In this document: positions 1 through 12,100 of the stretch, piece after piece
How the letters are laid out: every line of letters starts with the position of its first letter
Position numbering within the stretch: position 1 is the stretch's first letter
From: Owenia fusiformis
Taxonomy: Eukaryota; Annelida; Polychaeta; Sabellida; Oweniidae
Direction: 5' to 3'
DNA length: 29,000 bases
Assembly: GCA_903813345.2 (NCBI GenBank)
Contig: CAIIXF020000106.1
Coordinates: 1-29,000 of the forward strand
Translations under genes and position numbers: made by a program
Notes under the pieces: model-generated
Database searches by the model: none
What the model saw: only the letters and a program-made list of their open reading frames with translations
What the model was told of the DNA's origin: nothing

Positions 1-2240
1 AACCTCTGTAGCCGCGTAGCCAGTGTTGGTAGTGTAGCATAAATACCCATTGTACCCGCTTAGTTACGGTAGCCAACACATGCATGCTCCTAGGGTTACC
101 TCAAGAACCTGTGTAGTCATGTATCCAGTGCAGCTATCAGGGCCACAGTATGTAAGGTCATAGGCTTACATTTAGAACCTCTGTAGCTGCAAAGCCATTG
201 TAGCTACCTAGCCAATGCATGCATTCTCCTAGGGGTACCCTGTATCCAGTGCAGCTATCGGGGCCACAGTATGTATGGTTCTAGGGTTACATCCAGACCC
301 TCTCTAGCTGTGTAGCCAGTGTTGGTAGCGTAGCATACATACCCATTGTACCTGCGTAGCTACTGAAGTCAACGCATGCATGCTCCTAGGGGTACTCTAA
401 GAACCTCTTTAGCCGCGTAGCCAGTGTAGCTATCGTGACCACCGCATGTATGCTCCTCGGCTTACCTCCAGAACCTCTCTAGCTGTGTAGCTAGTGTTGG
501 TAGCGTAGCATACATACCCATTGTACCCGCATAGCTACCGAAGTCAACGCATGCATGCTTCTAGAACCTCATGCTGAAGAACCTCTGTAGTCGTGTATCC
601 AGTGTAGCTATCGGGGCCACCGCATGTATGCTCCTTGGCTTACCTCCAGAACCTCTCTAGCTGTGTAGCCAGTGTTGGTAGCGTAGCATACATACCCATT
701 ATACGAGCGTAGCTACCGAAGTCAACGTATGCATTCTTCGAATTCTAGAACCTCATGCTCAAGAACCTCTGTAGTCGTGTATCCAGTGTAGCTATCGGGG
801 CCACAATATGTACAGTCCTGGGCTTACATCCAGAACCTCGGTAGCCGCAAAGCCAGGGTAGCTAGCGTAGCCAACGCATGCATGCTCCTAGGGGTACCTC
901 AAGAACCTCTGTAGTCGTGTATCCAGTGCAGCTATTGGGGCCACAGTATGTATGGTCATAGGCTTACATTTAGAACCTCTGTAGCTACAAAGCCAGTGTA
1001 GCTACCGTAGCCAACGCATGCATGCTCCTAGGGCTGTAGGGGTACCATGTATCCAGTGCAGCTATCGGGGCCACAGTATGTATGGTCCTGGGCTTACATC
1101 CTGAACCCCTGCAAGTAGGTAGCGTGGCCACCGCATGCATGGTCCTGGGGGTACCACAAAAACCTCTGTAGCCGCGTAGCCAGTGTAGCTATCGTGACCA
1201 CCGAATGTATGCTCCTTGGCTTACCTCCAGAACCTCTCTAGCTGTGTAGCCAGTGTTGGTAGCGTAGCATACATACCCATTATACCAGCGTATCTACCGA
1301 AGTCAACGCATGCATGCTCCTAGGGGTACTTCAAGAACCTCTTTAGCCGCGTAGCCAGTGTAGCTATCGTGACCACCGCATGTATGCTCCTTGGCTTACC
1401 TTCAGAACCTCTCTAGCTGTGTAGCCAGTGTTGGTAGCGTAGCATACATACCCATTGTACCTGCGTAGCTACCGAAGTAAACGCATGCATGCTCCTAGAA
1501 CCTCATGCTCAAGAACCTCTGTAGTCGTGTATCCAGTGTAGCTATCGGGGCCACAGTATGTACGGTCCTGGGCTTACATCCAGATCCTCGGTAGCCGCAA
1601 AGCCAGGATAGCTAGCGTAGCAAACGCATGCATGCTCCTAGGGGTACCTCAAGAACCTCTGTAGCCTCGTAGCAAGTGCAGCTATCGGGGCCACAGTATA
1701 TATGGTCCTGGGCTTACATCCAGAACCTCTGCAGCCGCAAAGCCAGGGTAGGTAGCGTAGCCAACGCATGCATGCATGTATCCAGTGCAGCTATCGGGCC
1801 CACAGTATGTATGGTCCTGGGCTTACATCCAGAACCTCTGTAGCTGCAAAGCCAGTGTAGGTAGCGTAGCCACCGCATGCATGGTCCTAGGGGTACCTCA
1901 AGAACCTCTGTAGCTGCGTAGCCAGTGTTGGTAGCGCAGCATACATACCCATTGTACCCGCTTCACTCCCGCTGTGCTCCTAGGGTTACCTCAAGAACCT
2001 CTGTAGTCGTGTATCCAGTGCAGCTATCGGGGCCACAGTATGTATGGTCCTGGCCTAACATCCAGAACCTCTGCAAGTAGGTAGCGTAGCCATGCTCAAG
2101 AACCTCTGTAGTCGTGTATCTAGTGAAGCTATCGAGGCCACAGTATGTACGGTCCTGGGCTTACATGCAGAACCTCGGTAGCTGCAAAGCCAGGGTAGCT
2201 AGTGTAGCAAACGCATGCATGCTCCAAGGGGTACCTCAAG

Positions 2241-2310
2241 AACCTCTGTAGCTGCGTAGCCAGTGCAGCTATCGGGCCCACAGTATGTATGGTCCTGGGC
2301 TTACATCCAG
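2241..2310. repeat. Representative 70 bp monomer, CAGCTATCGG type
   Basis: A clean example of one of the two 70 bp classes. Its core is CAGTGCAGCTATCGG, then CACAGTATGTATGGTCC, then GGGCTTACATCCAG. In the array it tends to sit directly before the CCGCAAAGCC type, as here. A variant carries an extra ACAGTATG micro-duplication (for example near 4511-4530 and 6640-6655). Confidence 0.9.
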
Positions 2311-2380
2311 AACCTCTGTAGCCGCAAAGCCAGTGTAGGTAGCGTAGCCAACGCATGCATGGTCCTAGGGGTATCTCAAG
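2311..2380. repeat. Representative 70 bp monomer, CCGCAAAGCC type
   Basis: A clean example of the second 70 bp class: GCCGCAAAGCCAGTGTAGG, then GTAGCC, then GCATGCATGG or GCATGCTTGG and CCTAGGGGTACC. It contains the alternating purine-pyrimidine and palindromic GCATGC core. Confidence 0.9.
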
Positions 2381-2485
2381 AACCTCTGTAGCTGCGTAAC
2401 CAGTGTTGGTAGCGTAGCATACATACCCATTGTACCCGCGTAGCTACCGTAGCCACCGCATGCATGGTCCTAGGGGTACCTCAAG
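2381..2485. repeat. Representative 105 bp monomer
   Basis: A unit of exactly 105 bp, half as long again as the 70 bp form. Relative to the 70 bp unit it carries about 35 extra bases after TTGGTAGCGTAGC: ATACATACCCATTGTACC, then a second GTAGC-TACCGTAGCC-like stretch that looks like a partial copy of the flanking GTAGCGTAGCC. Confidence 0.9.
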
Positions 2486-2544
2486 AACCTCTGTAGCTGC
2501 AGCTATCGGGGCCACAGTATGTATGGTCCTAGTCTTACATCCAG
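2486..2544. repeat. 59 bp deleted monomer
   Basis: A 70 bp CAGCTATCGG-type unit that lost 11 bp between CTGTAGCTGC and AGCTATCGG. The deletion ends fall at matching GCAGC or GCTGC words. It lies inside the 234 bp segment that is absent from super-repeat copy 2, so it is private to copy 1. Confidence 0.85.
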
Positions 2545-3305
2545 AACCTCTGTAGCCGCAAAGCCAGTGTAGGTAGAGTAGCCACCGCATGCTTGGCCCT
2601 AGGGGTACCTCAAGAACCTCTCTAGACGCGTAGGCAGTGCAGCTAGCGGGGCCACAGTACGTATGGTCCTGGGCTTACATCCAGAACCTCTGTAGCTGCA
2701 AAGCCAGTGTAGCTACCGTAGCAAATGCATACATGCTCCTAGGGGTACCTCAAGAACCTCTGTAGCTGTGTAGCCAGTGTTGGTAGCGTAGCATATATAC
2801 CCATTGTAACCGTGTAGCTACCATAGCCAACGCATGCATGGTCCTAGGGGTACCTCAAGAACCTCTGTTGCTGCATAGCGAGTGTTGGTAGCGTAGCATA
2901 CATACCCATTCTACCCGCTTAGTTACCGTAGCCAACACATGCATGCTCCTAGGGTTACCTCAAGAACCTCTGTAGTCGTGTATCCAGTGCAGCTATCTGG
3001 ACCACAGTATGTATGGTCATAGGCTTACATTTAGAACCTCTGTAGCTGCAAAGCCAGTGTAGCTACCGTAGCCAACGCATGCATGCTCCTAGGGCTGTAG
3101 GGGTACCATGTATCCAGTGCAGCGATCGGGGCCACAGTATGTATGGTCCTGGGCTTACATCAGAACCTCTGTAGCTGTGTACCCAGTGTTGGTAGCGTAG
3201 CATACATACCCATTGTACCCGAATAGCTACCGAAGCAAACACATGCATGCTCCTAGGGTTACCTCAAGAACCTCTGTAGTCGTGTGTCCAGTGCAGCTAT
3301 CGGGG
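2499..3305. repeat. Internal duplication, left copy (partner 5243-6049)
   Basis: About 0.8 kb matches 5243-6049 at a constant offset of 2744 bp and includes the hybrid 129 bp unit. The match ends where the left copy reads GGGGCAACAGTTTGTATGG and the right copy reads GGGGCCACAGTATATATGG. Both copies are present again in super-repeat copy 2 (offset 13952), so this duplication is older than the 14 kb one. Confidence 0.75.
3035..3163. repeat. Hybrid 129 bp unit with CTAGGGCTGTAGGGGTACC junction
   Basis: A CCGCAAAGCC-like 70 bp unit runs into CTCCTAGGGCTGTAGGGGTACCA and then directly into TGTATCCAGTGCAGC, so the AACCTCTGTAGTCG start of the next unit is missing. The same junction recurs near 1035, 5835, 9925, 15395, 17045, 19790 and 22855. 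It was therefore formed once and then copied by the larger duplications. Position 3161 also lacks one C (TTACATCAG). Confidence 0.8.
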
Positions 3306-3904
3306 CAACAGTTTGTATGGTCCTGGGCTTACATCCTGAACCCCCGCAAGTAGGTAGCGTGGCCACCGCATTCATGGTCCTGGGGGTACCACAAAAACCT
3401 CTGTAGCCGCGTAGCCAGTGTAGCTATCGTGACCACCGCATGTATGCTCCTCGGCTTACCTCCAGAACCTCTCTAGCTGTGTAGCCAGTGTTGGTAGCGT
3501 AGCATACATACCCATTATACCAGCGTAGCTACCGAAGTCAACGCATGCATGCTCCTAGGGGTACTTAAAGAACCTCTTTAGCCGCGTAGCCAGTGTAGCT
3601 ATCGTGACCACCGCATGTATGCTTCTCGGCTTACCTCCAGAACCTCTCTAGCTGTGTAGCCAGTGTTGGTACCGTAGCATACATACCCATTGTACCCGCG
3701 TAGCTACCGAAGTCAACGCATGCATGCTTCTAGAACCTCATGCTCAAGAACCTCTGTAGTCGTGTATCCAGTGTAGCTATCGGGACCACAGTATGTACGG
3801 TCCTTGGCTTACATCCGGAACCTTGGTAGCCGCAAAGCCAAGGTAGCTAGCGTAGCCAACGCATGCATGCTCATAGGGGTACCTCAAGAACCTCTGTAGC
3901 CTCG

Positions 3905-4811
3905 TAGCCAGTGCAGCTATCGGGGCCACAGTATATATGGTCCTGGGCTTACATCCTGAACCTCAGCAGCCGCAAAGCCAGGGTAGTTAGCGTAGCAAAC
4001 GCATACATGCTCCTCAAGGGTACCTCAAGAACTTCTGTGGCCGTGTAGCCAGTGTAGCTATCGTGACCATCGCATATATGCTCCTGGGCTTACCTCAAGA
4101 ACCTCTGTAAGCGCGTAGCCAGTGTTGGTAGCGTAGCATACATACCCATTGTACCCGCTTCGCTCCCGCTGTGCTCCTAGGGTTGATTCAACAACCTCCG
4201 TAGCCTCGTATCCAGTGCAGCTATCGGGGCCACAGTATGTATGGTCCTAGTCTTACATCCAGAACCTCTGTAGCCGCAAAACCAGTGTAGGTAGAGTAGC
4301 CACCGCATGCTTGGCCCTAGGGGTACCTCAAGAACCTCTCTAGACGCGTAGGCAGTGCAGCTAGCGGGGCCACAGTACGTATGGTCCTGGGCTTACATCA
4401 AGAACCTCTTTAGCTGCATAGCCAGTGTAGCTAGCGTAGCCAACGCATGCATGCTCCTAGGGTTACCTCAAGAACCTCTCTAGACGCGTAGGTAGTGCAG
4501 CTATCGGGGCCACAGTATGTACAGTATGGTCCTCGGCTTACATCCAGAACCTCTGTAGCCGCAAAGCCAGTGTAGCTAGCGTAGCCAACGCATGCATGCT
4601 CCTAGGGTTACCTCAAGAACCTCTCTAGACGCGTAGGCAGTGCAGCTATCGGGGCCACAGTATGTACTGTATGTTCCTCGGCTTACATCAAGAACCTCTG
4701 TAGCCGCAAAGCCAGTGTAGGTAGCATAGCCACCGCATGCTTGGCCCTAGGGGTACCTCAAGAACCTCTGTAGCTGTGTAGCCAGTGTTGGTAGCGTAGC
4801 ATACATACCCA
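3905..4811. repeat. Internal duplication, left copy (partner about 6029-6934)
   Basis: About 0.9 kb repeats downstream at an offset of 2123-2124 bp. It includes the unusual CAACAACCTCCGTAGCCTCG unit. The left copy ends in the private CCATAGACACCAGG variant, which the right copy lacks. Confidence 0.7.
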
Positions 4812-5242
4812 TAGACACCAGGTAGCTACCGTTGCCAACGCATGCATGGTCCTAGGGGTACCTCAAGAACCTCTGTAGCTGTGTAGCGAGTGTTGGTAGC
4901 GTAGCATACATACCCATTGTACCCGCTTAGTTACCGTAGCCAACACATGCATGCTCCTAGGGTTACCTCAAGAACCTCTGTAGCCAGTGTTGGTAGCGTA
5001 GCATACATACCCATTGTACCCGCGTAGCTACCGAAGTCAACGCATGCATGCTTCGAATTCTAGAACCTCATGCTCAAGAACCTCTGTAGTCGTGTATCCA
5101 GTGTAGCTATCGGGGCCACATTATGTGCGGTCCTGGACTTACATCCAGAACCTCGGTAGCCGCAAAGCCAGGGTAGCTAGCGTAGCCAACGCATGCATGC
5201 TCCTAGGGGTACCTCAAGAACCTCCGTAGCCTCGTATCCAGT

Positions 5243-6049
5243 GCAGCTATCGGGGCCACAGTATGTATGGTCCTAGTCTTACATCCAGAACCTCTGTAGC
5301 CGCAAAGCCAGTGTAGGTAGAGTAGCCACCGCATGCTTGGCCCTAGGGGTACCTCAAGAACCTCTCTAGACGCGTAGGCAGTGCAGCTAGCGGGGCCACA
5401 GTACGTATGGTCCTGGGCTTACATCCAGAACCTCTGTAGCTGCAAAGCCAGTGTAGCTACCGTAGCAAATGCATACATGCTCCTAGGGGTACCTCAAGAA
5501 CCTCTGTAGCTGTGTAGCCAGTGTTGGTAGCGTAGCATATATACCCATTGTAACCGCGTTGCTACCATAGCCAACGCATGCATGGTCCTAGGGGTACCTC
5601 AAGAACCTCTGTTGCTGCATAGCGAGTGTTGGTAGCGTAGCATACATACCCATTCTACCCGCTTAGTTACCGTAGCCAACACATGCATGCTCCTAGGGTT
5701 ACCTCAAGAACCTCTGTAGTCGGGTATCCAGTGCAGCTATCTGGACCACAGTATGTATGGTCATAGGCTTACATTTAGAACCTCTGTAGCTGCAAAGCCA
5801 GTGTAGCTACCGTAGCCAACGCATGCATGCTCCTAGGGCTGTAGGGGTACCATGTATCCAGTGCAGCGATCGGGGCCACAGTATGTATGGTCCTGGGCTT
5901 ACATCAGAACCTCTGTAGCTGTGTACCCAGTGTTGGTAGCGTAGCATACATACCCATTGTACCCGAATAGCTACCGAAGCAAACGCATGCATGCTCCTAG
6001 GGTTACCTCAAGAACCTCTGTAGTCGTGTGTCCAGTGCAGCTATCGGGG
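5243..6049. repeat. Internal duplication, right copy (partner 2499-3305)
   Basis: Right partner of the 2744 bp-offset duplication. Immediately after 6049 the sequence switches to matching 3925-4811 (offset about 2123), so this point is a recombination junction between two older segments. Confidence 0.75.
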
Positions 6050-6934
6050 CCACAGTATATATGGTCCTGGGCTTACATCCTGAACCTCAGCAGCCGCAAA
6101 GCCAGGGTAGTTAGCGTAGCAAACGCATACATGCTCCTATGGGTACCTCAAGAACTTCTGTGGCCGTGTAGCCAGTGTAGCTATCGTGACCATCGCATAT
6201 ATGCTCCTGGGCTTACCTCAAGAACCTCTGTAAGCGCGTAGCCAGTGTTGGTAGCGTAGCATACATACCCATTGTACCCGCTTCGCTCCCGCTGTGCTCC
6301 TAGGGTTAACTCAACAACCTCCGTAGCCTCGTATCCAGTGCAGCTATCGGGGCCACAGTATGTATGGTCCTAGTCTTACATCCAGAACCTCTGTAGCCGC
6401 AAAGCCAGTGTAGGTAGAGTAGCCACCCCATGCTTGGCCCTAGGGGTACCTCAAGAACCTCTCTAGACGCGTAGGCAGTGCAGCTAGCGGGGCAACAGTA
6501 CGTATGGTCCTCGGCTTACATCAAGAACCTCTTTAGCTGCATAGCCAGTGTAGCTAGCGTAGCCAACGCATGCATGCTCCTAGGGTTACCTCAAGAACCT
6601 CTCTAGACGCGTAGGTAGTGCAGCTATCGGGGCCACAGTATGTACAGTATGGTCCTCGGCTTACATCCAGAACCTCTGTAGCCGCAAAGCCAGTGTAGCT
6701 AGCGTAGCCAACGCATGCATGCTCCTAGGGTTTCCTCAAGAACCTCTCTAGACGCGTAGGCAGTGCAGCTATCGGGGCCACAGTATGTACAGTATGGTCC
6801 TCGGCTTACATCAAGAACCTCTGTAGCCGCAAAGCCAGTGTAGGTAGCATAGCCACCGCATGCTTGGCCCTAGGGGTACCTCAAGAACCTCTGTAGCTAT
6901 GTAGCCAGTGTTGGTAGCGTAGCATACATACCCA
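6029..6934. repeat. Internal duplication, right copy (partner about 3905-4811)
   Basis: Right partner of the 2123 bp-offset duplication. It differs by single bases such as GTTAACTCAACAACC where the left copy has GTTGATTCAACAACC. Confidence 0.7.
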
Positions 6935-8110
6935 TTGTACCCGCGTAGCTACCGAAGTCAACGCATGCATGCTTCGAATTCTAGAACCTCATGCTCAAGA
7001 ACCTCTGTAGTCGTGTATCCAGTGTAGCTATCGGGGCCACATTATGTGCGGTCCTGGACTTACATCCAGAACCTCGGTAGCCGCAAAGCCAGGGTAGCTA
7101 GCGTAGCCAACGCATGCATGCTCCTAGGGGTACCTCAAGAACCTCTGTAGTCGTGTATCCAGTGCAGCTATTGGGGCCACAGTATGTATGGTCATAGGCT
7201 TACATTTAGAACCTCTGTAGCTACAAAGCCAGTGTAGCTTCCGTAGCCAACGCATGCATGCTCCTAGGGTTACCTCAAGAACCTCTCTAGACGCGTAGGC
7301 AGTGCAGCTATCGGGGCCACAGTATGTACAGTATGGTCCTCGGCTTACATCCAGAACCTCTGTAGCCGCAAAGCCAGTGTAGCTACCGTAGCCAACGCAT
7401 GCATGCTCCTAGGGTTACCTCAAGAACCTCTCTAGACGCGTAGGCAGTGCAGCTATTGGGGCCACAATATGTATGGTCATAGGCTTACATTTAGAAACTC
7501 TGATGCTGCAAAGACAGTGTAGGTAGCATAGCCACCGCAGACATGGTCCTAGGGGTACCTCAAGAACCTCTGTAGCCGCGTAGCCAGTGTTGGTTGCGTA
7601 CCCGATTCGCTCCCGCTGTGCTCCTTGGGTTAGCTCAAGAACCTCTGTAGCCGCGTAGCCAGTGTTGGTAGTGTAGCATAAATACCCATTGTACCCGCTT
7701 AGTTACCGTAGCCAACACATGCATGCTCCTAGGGTTACCTCAAGAACCTGTGTAGTCATGTATACAGTGCAGCTATCGGGGCCACAGTATGTAAGGTCAT
7801 AGGCTTACATTTAGAACCTCTGTAGCTGCAAAGCCATTGTAGCTACCTAGCCAATGCATGCATTCTCCTAGGGGTACCCTGTATCCAGTGCAGCTATCGG
7901 GGCCACAGTATGTATGGTTCTAGGGTTACATCCAGAACCTCTCTAGCTGTGTAGCCAGTGTTGGTAGCGTAGCATACATACCCATTGTACCTGCTTAGCT
8001 ACTGAAGTCAACGCATGCATGCTCCTAGGGGTACTCTAAGAACCTCTTTAGCCGCGTAGCCAGTGTAGCTATCGTGACCACCGCATGTATGCTCCTCGGC
8101 TTACCTCCAG

Positions 8111-8218
8111 AACCTCTCTAGCTGTGTAGCTAGTGTTGGTAGCGTAGCATACATACCCATTGTACCCGCATAGCTACCGAAGTCAACGCATGCATGCTTC
8201 TAGAACCTCATGCTGAAG
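8111..8218. repeat. 108 bp monomer with TTCTAGAACCTCATGCT end
   Basis: A 105 bp-class unit whose tail CTCCTAGGGGTACCTCAAG is replaced by TTCTAGAACCTCATGCTGAAG. A longer form inserts CGAAT to give TTCGAATTCTAGAACC. The nine GAATTC words of the array all lie in that form: 740, 5055, 6976, 10649, 15101, 19007, 20788, 23399 and 23898. They are useful as landmarks for aligning the super-repeats. Confidence 0.85.
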
Positions 8219-8661
8219 AACCTCTGTAGTCGTGTATCCAGTGTAGCTATCGGGGCCACAGTATGTACGGTCCTGGGCTTACATCCGGAACCTTGGTAGC
8301 CGCAACGCCAGGGTAGCTATTGTAGCCAACGCATGCATGCTCATAGGGGTACCTCAAGAACCTCTGTAGCCTCGTAGCCAGTGCAGCTATCGGGGCCACA
8401 GTATATATGGTCCTGGGCTTACGTCCTGAACCTCTGTGTAGTGTAGGTAGAATAGAGTAGAACCCCTGAGCCAGTGTAGGTAGAATAGCCACCGCAAGCA
8501 TGGTCCTAATGGTACCTCAAGAACCTCTGTAGCCGCAAAGCCAGGGTAGGTAGCGTAGCCAACGCATACATGCTCCTAGGGGTACCGCAAGAACCTCTGT
8601 AGCCGCGTAGCCAGTGTAGCTATCGTGACCATCGCATATATGCTCCTGGGCTTACCTCAAG

Positions 8662-8754
8662 AACCTCTGTAAGCGCGTAGCCAGTGTTGGTAGCGTAGCA
8701 TACATACCCATTGTACCCGCTTCGCTACCGCTGTGCTCCTAGGGTTACCTCAAG
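8662..8754. repeat. Representative 93 bp monomer (GCTTCGCT form)
   Basis: A derivative of the 105 bp unit in which the segment before CTCCTAGGG is 12 bp shorter and reads CCGCTTCGCTACCGCTGTG in place of a GTAGCTACCGTAGCC plus GCATGCATG run. It lacks the GCATGCATG palindrome. The same class, with GCTTCGCTCCCGCTGTG, occurs for example near 1950-1980, 4155-4175, 6275-6300 and 18110-18130, and it is the unit in which the array breaks off at 25985. Confidence 0.85.
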
Positions 8755-9185
8755 AACCTCTGTAGTCGTATATCCAGTGCAGCTATCGGGGCCACAGTAT
8801 GTATGGTCATAGGCTTAAATTTAGAACATCTGATGCTGCAAAGCCAGTGTAGGTAGAATAGCCACCGCAAGCATGGTCCTAATGGTACCTCAAGAACCTC
8901 TGTAGCCGCGTAGCTAGTGTTGGTAGCGTAGCATACATACCCATTGTACCCGCTTCGCTACCGCTGTGCTCCTAGGGTTACCTCAAGAACCTCTGTAGTC
9001 GTATATCCAGTGCAGCTATCGGGGCCACAGTATGTATGGTCATAGGCTTAAATTTAGAACATCTGATGCTGCAAAGCCAGTGTAGGTAGAATAGCCACCG
9101 CAAGCATGGTCCTAATGGTACCTCAAGAACCTCTGTAGCCGCGTAGCTAGTGTTGGTAGCGTAGCATACATACCCATTGTACCCG
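8720..9185. repeat. Two direct copies of a 233 bp trimer
   Basis: The AGGCTTAAATTTAGAACATC segment occurs at 8811 and again at 9044, exactly 233 bp apart, with near-identical surroundings. The 233 bp equals one 93 bp plus two 70 bp monomers. Super-repeat copy 2 keeps both copies (AGGCTTAAAT at 21734 and again 233 bp later), with one private substitution (CGCAGGCATGG). Confidence 0.85.
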
Positions 9186-12100
9186 AGTAGCTACAGTAGC
9201 CAACGCATGAATGCTCCTAAGGTTAACTTAAGAACCTCCGTAGCCGCGTATCCAGTGCAGCTATTGGGGCCACAGTATGTATGGTCCTAGTCTTACATCC
9301 AGAACCTCTGTAGCCGCAAAGCCAGTGTAGGTAGCGTAGCTACCGCATGCTTGGCCCTAGGGGTACCTCAAGAACCTCTATAGCCGCGTAGCCAGTGTAG
9401 CTATCTTGACCATCGCATATATGCTCCTGGGCTTACCTCCAGAACCTCTGTAGCCGCAAAGCCAGTGTAGGTAGAGAAGCCACCGCATGCATGGGCCTAA
9501 GGGTACCTCAAGAACCTCTGTAGCCGCGTAGACAGTGCAGCTATCGGGGCCACAGTATATATGGTCCTGGGGTTACATCCAGAACCTCTTTAGCTGCATA
9601 GCCAGTGTAGCTAGCGTAGCCAACGCATGCATGCTCCTAAGGTTACCTCAAGAACCTCCGTAGCCGCGTAGCCAGTGCAGCTATCGGGGCCACAGTATAT
9701 GGTCCTGGGGTTACATCCAGAACCTCTTTAGCTGCATAGCCACTTAGCCAGTGTAGCTAGCGTAGCCAACACATGCATGCTCCTAGGGTTACCTCAAGAA
9801 CCTCTGTAGTCGTGTATCCAGTGCAGCTATCGGGGCCACAGTATGTATGGTCATAGGCTTACATTTAGAACCTCTGTAGCTGCAAAGCCAGTGTAGCTAC
9901 CGTAGCCAACGCATGCATGCTCCTAGGGCTGTAGGGGTACCATGTATCCAGTGCAGCTATCGGGGCCACAGTATGTACGGTCCTGGGCTTACATCCAGAA
10001 CCTCTGTAGCTGTGTAGCCAGTGTTGGTAGCGTAGCATACATACCCATTGTACCCGTATAGCTACCTAAGTCAACGCATGCATGCTCTTAGGGGTACTTC
10101 AAGAATCTCTGTAGCTGCGTAGCGAGTGTTGGTAGCGTAGGATACATACCCATTATACCAGCGTAGCTACCGAAGTCAACGCATGCATGCTCCTAGGGGT
10201 ACTTCAAGAACCTCTGTAGCTGCGTAGCGAGTGTTGGTAGCGTAGCATACATACCCATTATACCAGCGTAGCTACCGAAGTCAACGCATGCATGCTCCTA
10301 GGGGTACTTCAAGAACCTCTTTAGCCGCGTAGCCAGTGTAGATATCGTGACCATCGCATATATGCTCCTGGGCTTACCTCAAGAACCTCTGTAGCCGCGT
10401 AGCCAGTGTTGGTAGCGTAGCATACATACCCATTGTACCTGCGTAGGTACCGAAGTCAACGCATGCATTCTTCTAGGGGTACTTCAAGAACCTCTTTAGC
10501 CGCGTAGCCAGTGTAGCTATCGTGACCACCGCATGTATGCTCCTCGGCTTACCTCTAGAACCTCTCTAGCTGTGTAGCCAGTGTCGGTAGCGTAGCATAC
10601 ATACCCATTGTACCCGCGTAGCTACCGAAGTCAACGCATGCATTCTTCGAATTCTAGAACCTCATGCTCAAGAACCTCTGTAGTCGTGTATCCAGTGTAG
10701 CTATCGGGGCCACATTATGTACGGTCCTGGGCTTACATCCAGAACCTCGGTAGCCGCAAAGCCAGGGTAGCTAGCGTAGCCAACGAATACATGCTCCTAG
10801 GGGTACCTCAAGAACCTCTGAAGCCTCGTAGCTAGTGCAGCTATCGGGCCCACAGTATGTATGGTCCTGGGCTTACATCCAGAACTTCTGTAGCCGCGAA
10901 GCCTGTGTAGGTAGTGTTGCCACCGCATTCATGGACCTAGGGGTACCTCAAGAACCTCTGTAGCCGCGTAGCCATTGTTGGTAGCGTAGCATAATACCCA
11001 TTGTACCCGCTTCGCTCCCGCTGTGCTCCTAGGGTTACCTCAAGAACCTGTGTAGTCGTGTATCCAGTGCAGCTATCGGGGCCACAGCATGTATGGTAAT
11101 AGGCTTACATTTAGAACCTCTGATGCTGCAAAGACCGTGTAGGTAGCATAGCCACCGCATCCATGGTCCTAATGGTACCTCAAGAACCTCTGTAGCCGCG
11201 TAGGCAGTGTTGTAAGCGTAGCATACATACCCATTGTACCCGAGTAGCTACCGTAGCCAACGCATGTATGCTCCTAGGGTTACCTTAAGAACCTCCGTAG
11301 CCGCGTATCCAGTGCAGCTATCTGGGCCACAGTATGTATGGTCCTAGTCTTACATCCAGAACCTCTGTAGCCGCAAAGCCAGTGTAGTTAGCGTAGCCAC
11401 TGCATGCTTGGCCCTAGGGGTACCTCAAGAACCTCTCTAGACGCATAGGCAGTGAAGGTAGCGGGGCCACAGTATGTATGGTCCTGGGCTTACATCCAGA
11501 ACCTCTGTAGCCGCAAAGCCAGTGTAGGTAGCGTAGCCACCGCATGATTGGCCCTAGGGGTACCTCAAGAACCTCTATAGCCGCGTATCCAGTGTAGCTA
11601 TCTTGACCATCGCATATATGCTCCTTGGCTTACCTCCAGAACCTCTCTAGCTGCATAGCCAGTGCAGCTATCGGGCCTACAGTAATGCTCCTGGGCTTAC
11701 ATCCAGAACTTCTGTAGCCGCAAATCCAGTGTATGTAGCGTAGCCACCGCATGCATGGTCCTAGGGGTACTTCAAGAACCTCTGTAGCCGCGTAGCCAGT
11801 GTTGGCTGCGTAGCATACATACCCATTGTACCGGCTTCACTCCCGCTGTGCTCTTAGGGTTACCTCAAGAACCTCTGTATTCGCGTAGCCAGTGTAGCTA
11901 TCGTGACCATCGCATATATGCTCCTGGGCTTACCTCAAGAACCTCTGTAGCCGCAAAGCCAGTTTAGGTAGAGAAGCCACCGCATGCATGGGCCTAAGGG
12001 TACCTCAAGAACCTCTGTAGCCGCGTAGCCAGTGCAGCTATCGGGGCCACAGTATATATGGTCCTGGGGTTACATCCAGAACCTCTTTAGCTGCATAGCC

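Larger units (their letters stand above)
1..7639. repeat. Half-block A of super-repeat copy 1
   Basis: The block opens with a head unit (CAGTGTTGGTAGTGTAGCAT, followed by AAATACCC) that recurs at 7640, 14362 and 21452. The first few hundred bases after each head are close to each other. Inside A are two older internal duplications, offset by about 2744 bp (around 2499-3305 and 5243-6049) and about 2123 bp (around 3905-4811 and 6029-6934). Confidence 0.8.

Noticed and set aside
2000-2060. CACAGTATG words throughout the array as RAG-type heptamers
   Set aside because: The word is simply part of the 70 bp monomer, lacks the final G of CACAGTG and has no nonamer at a fixed spacing.
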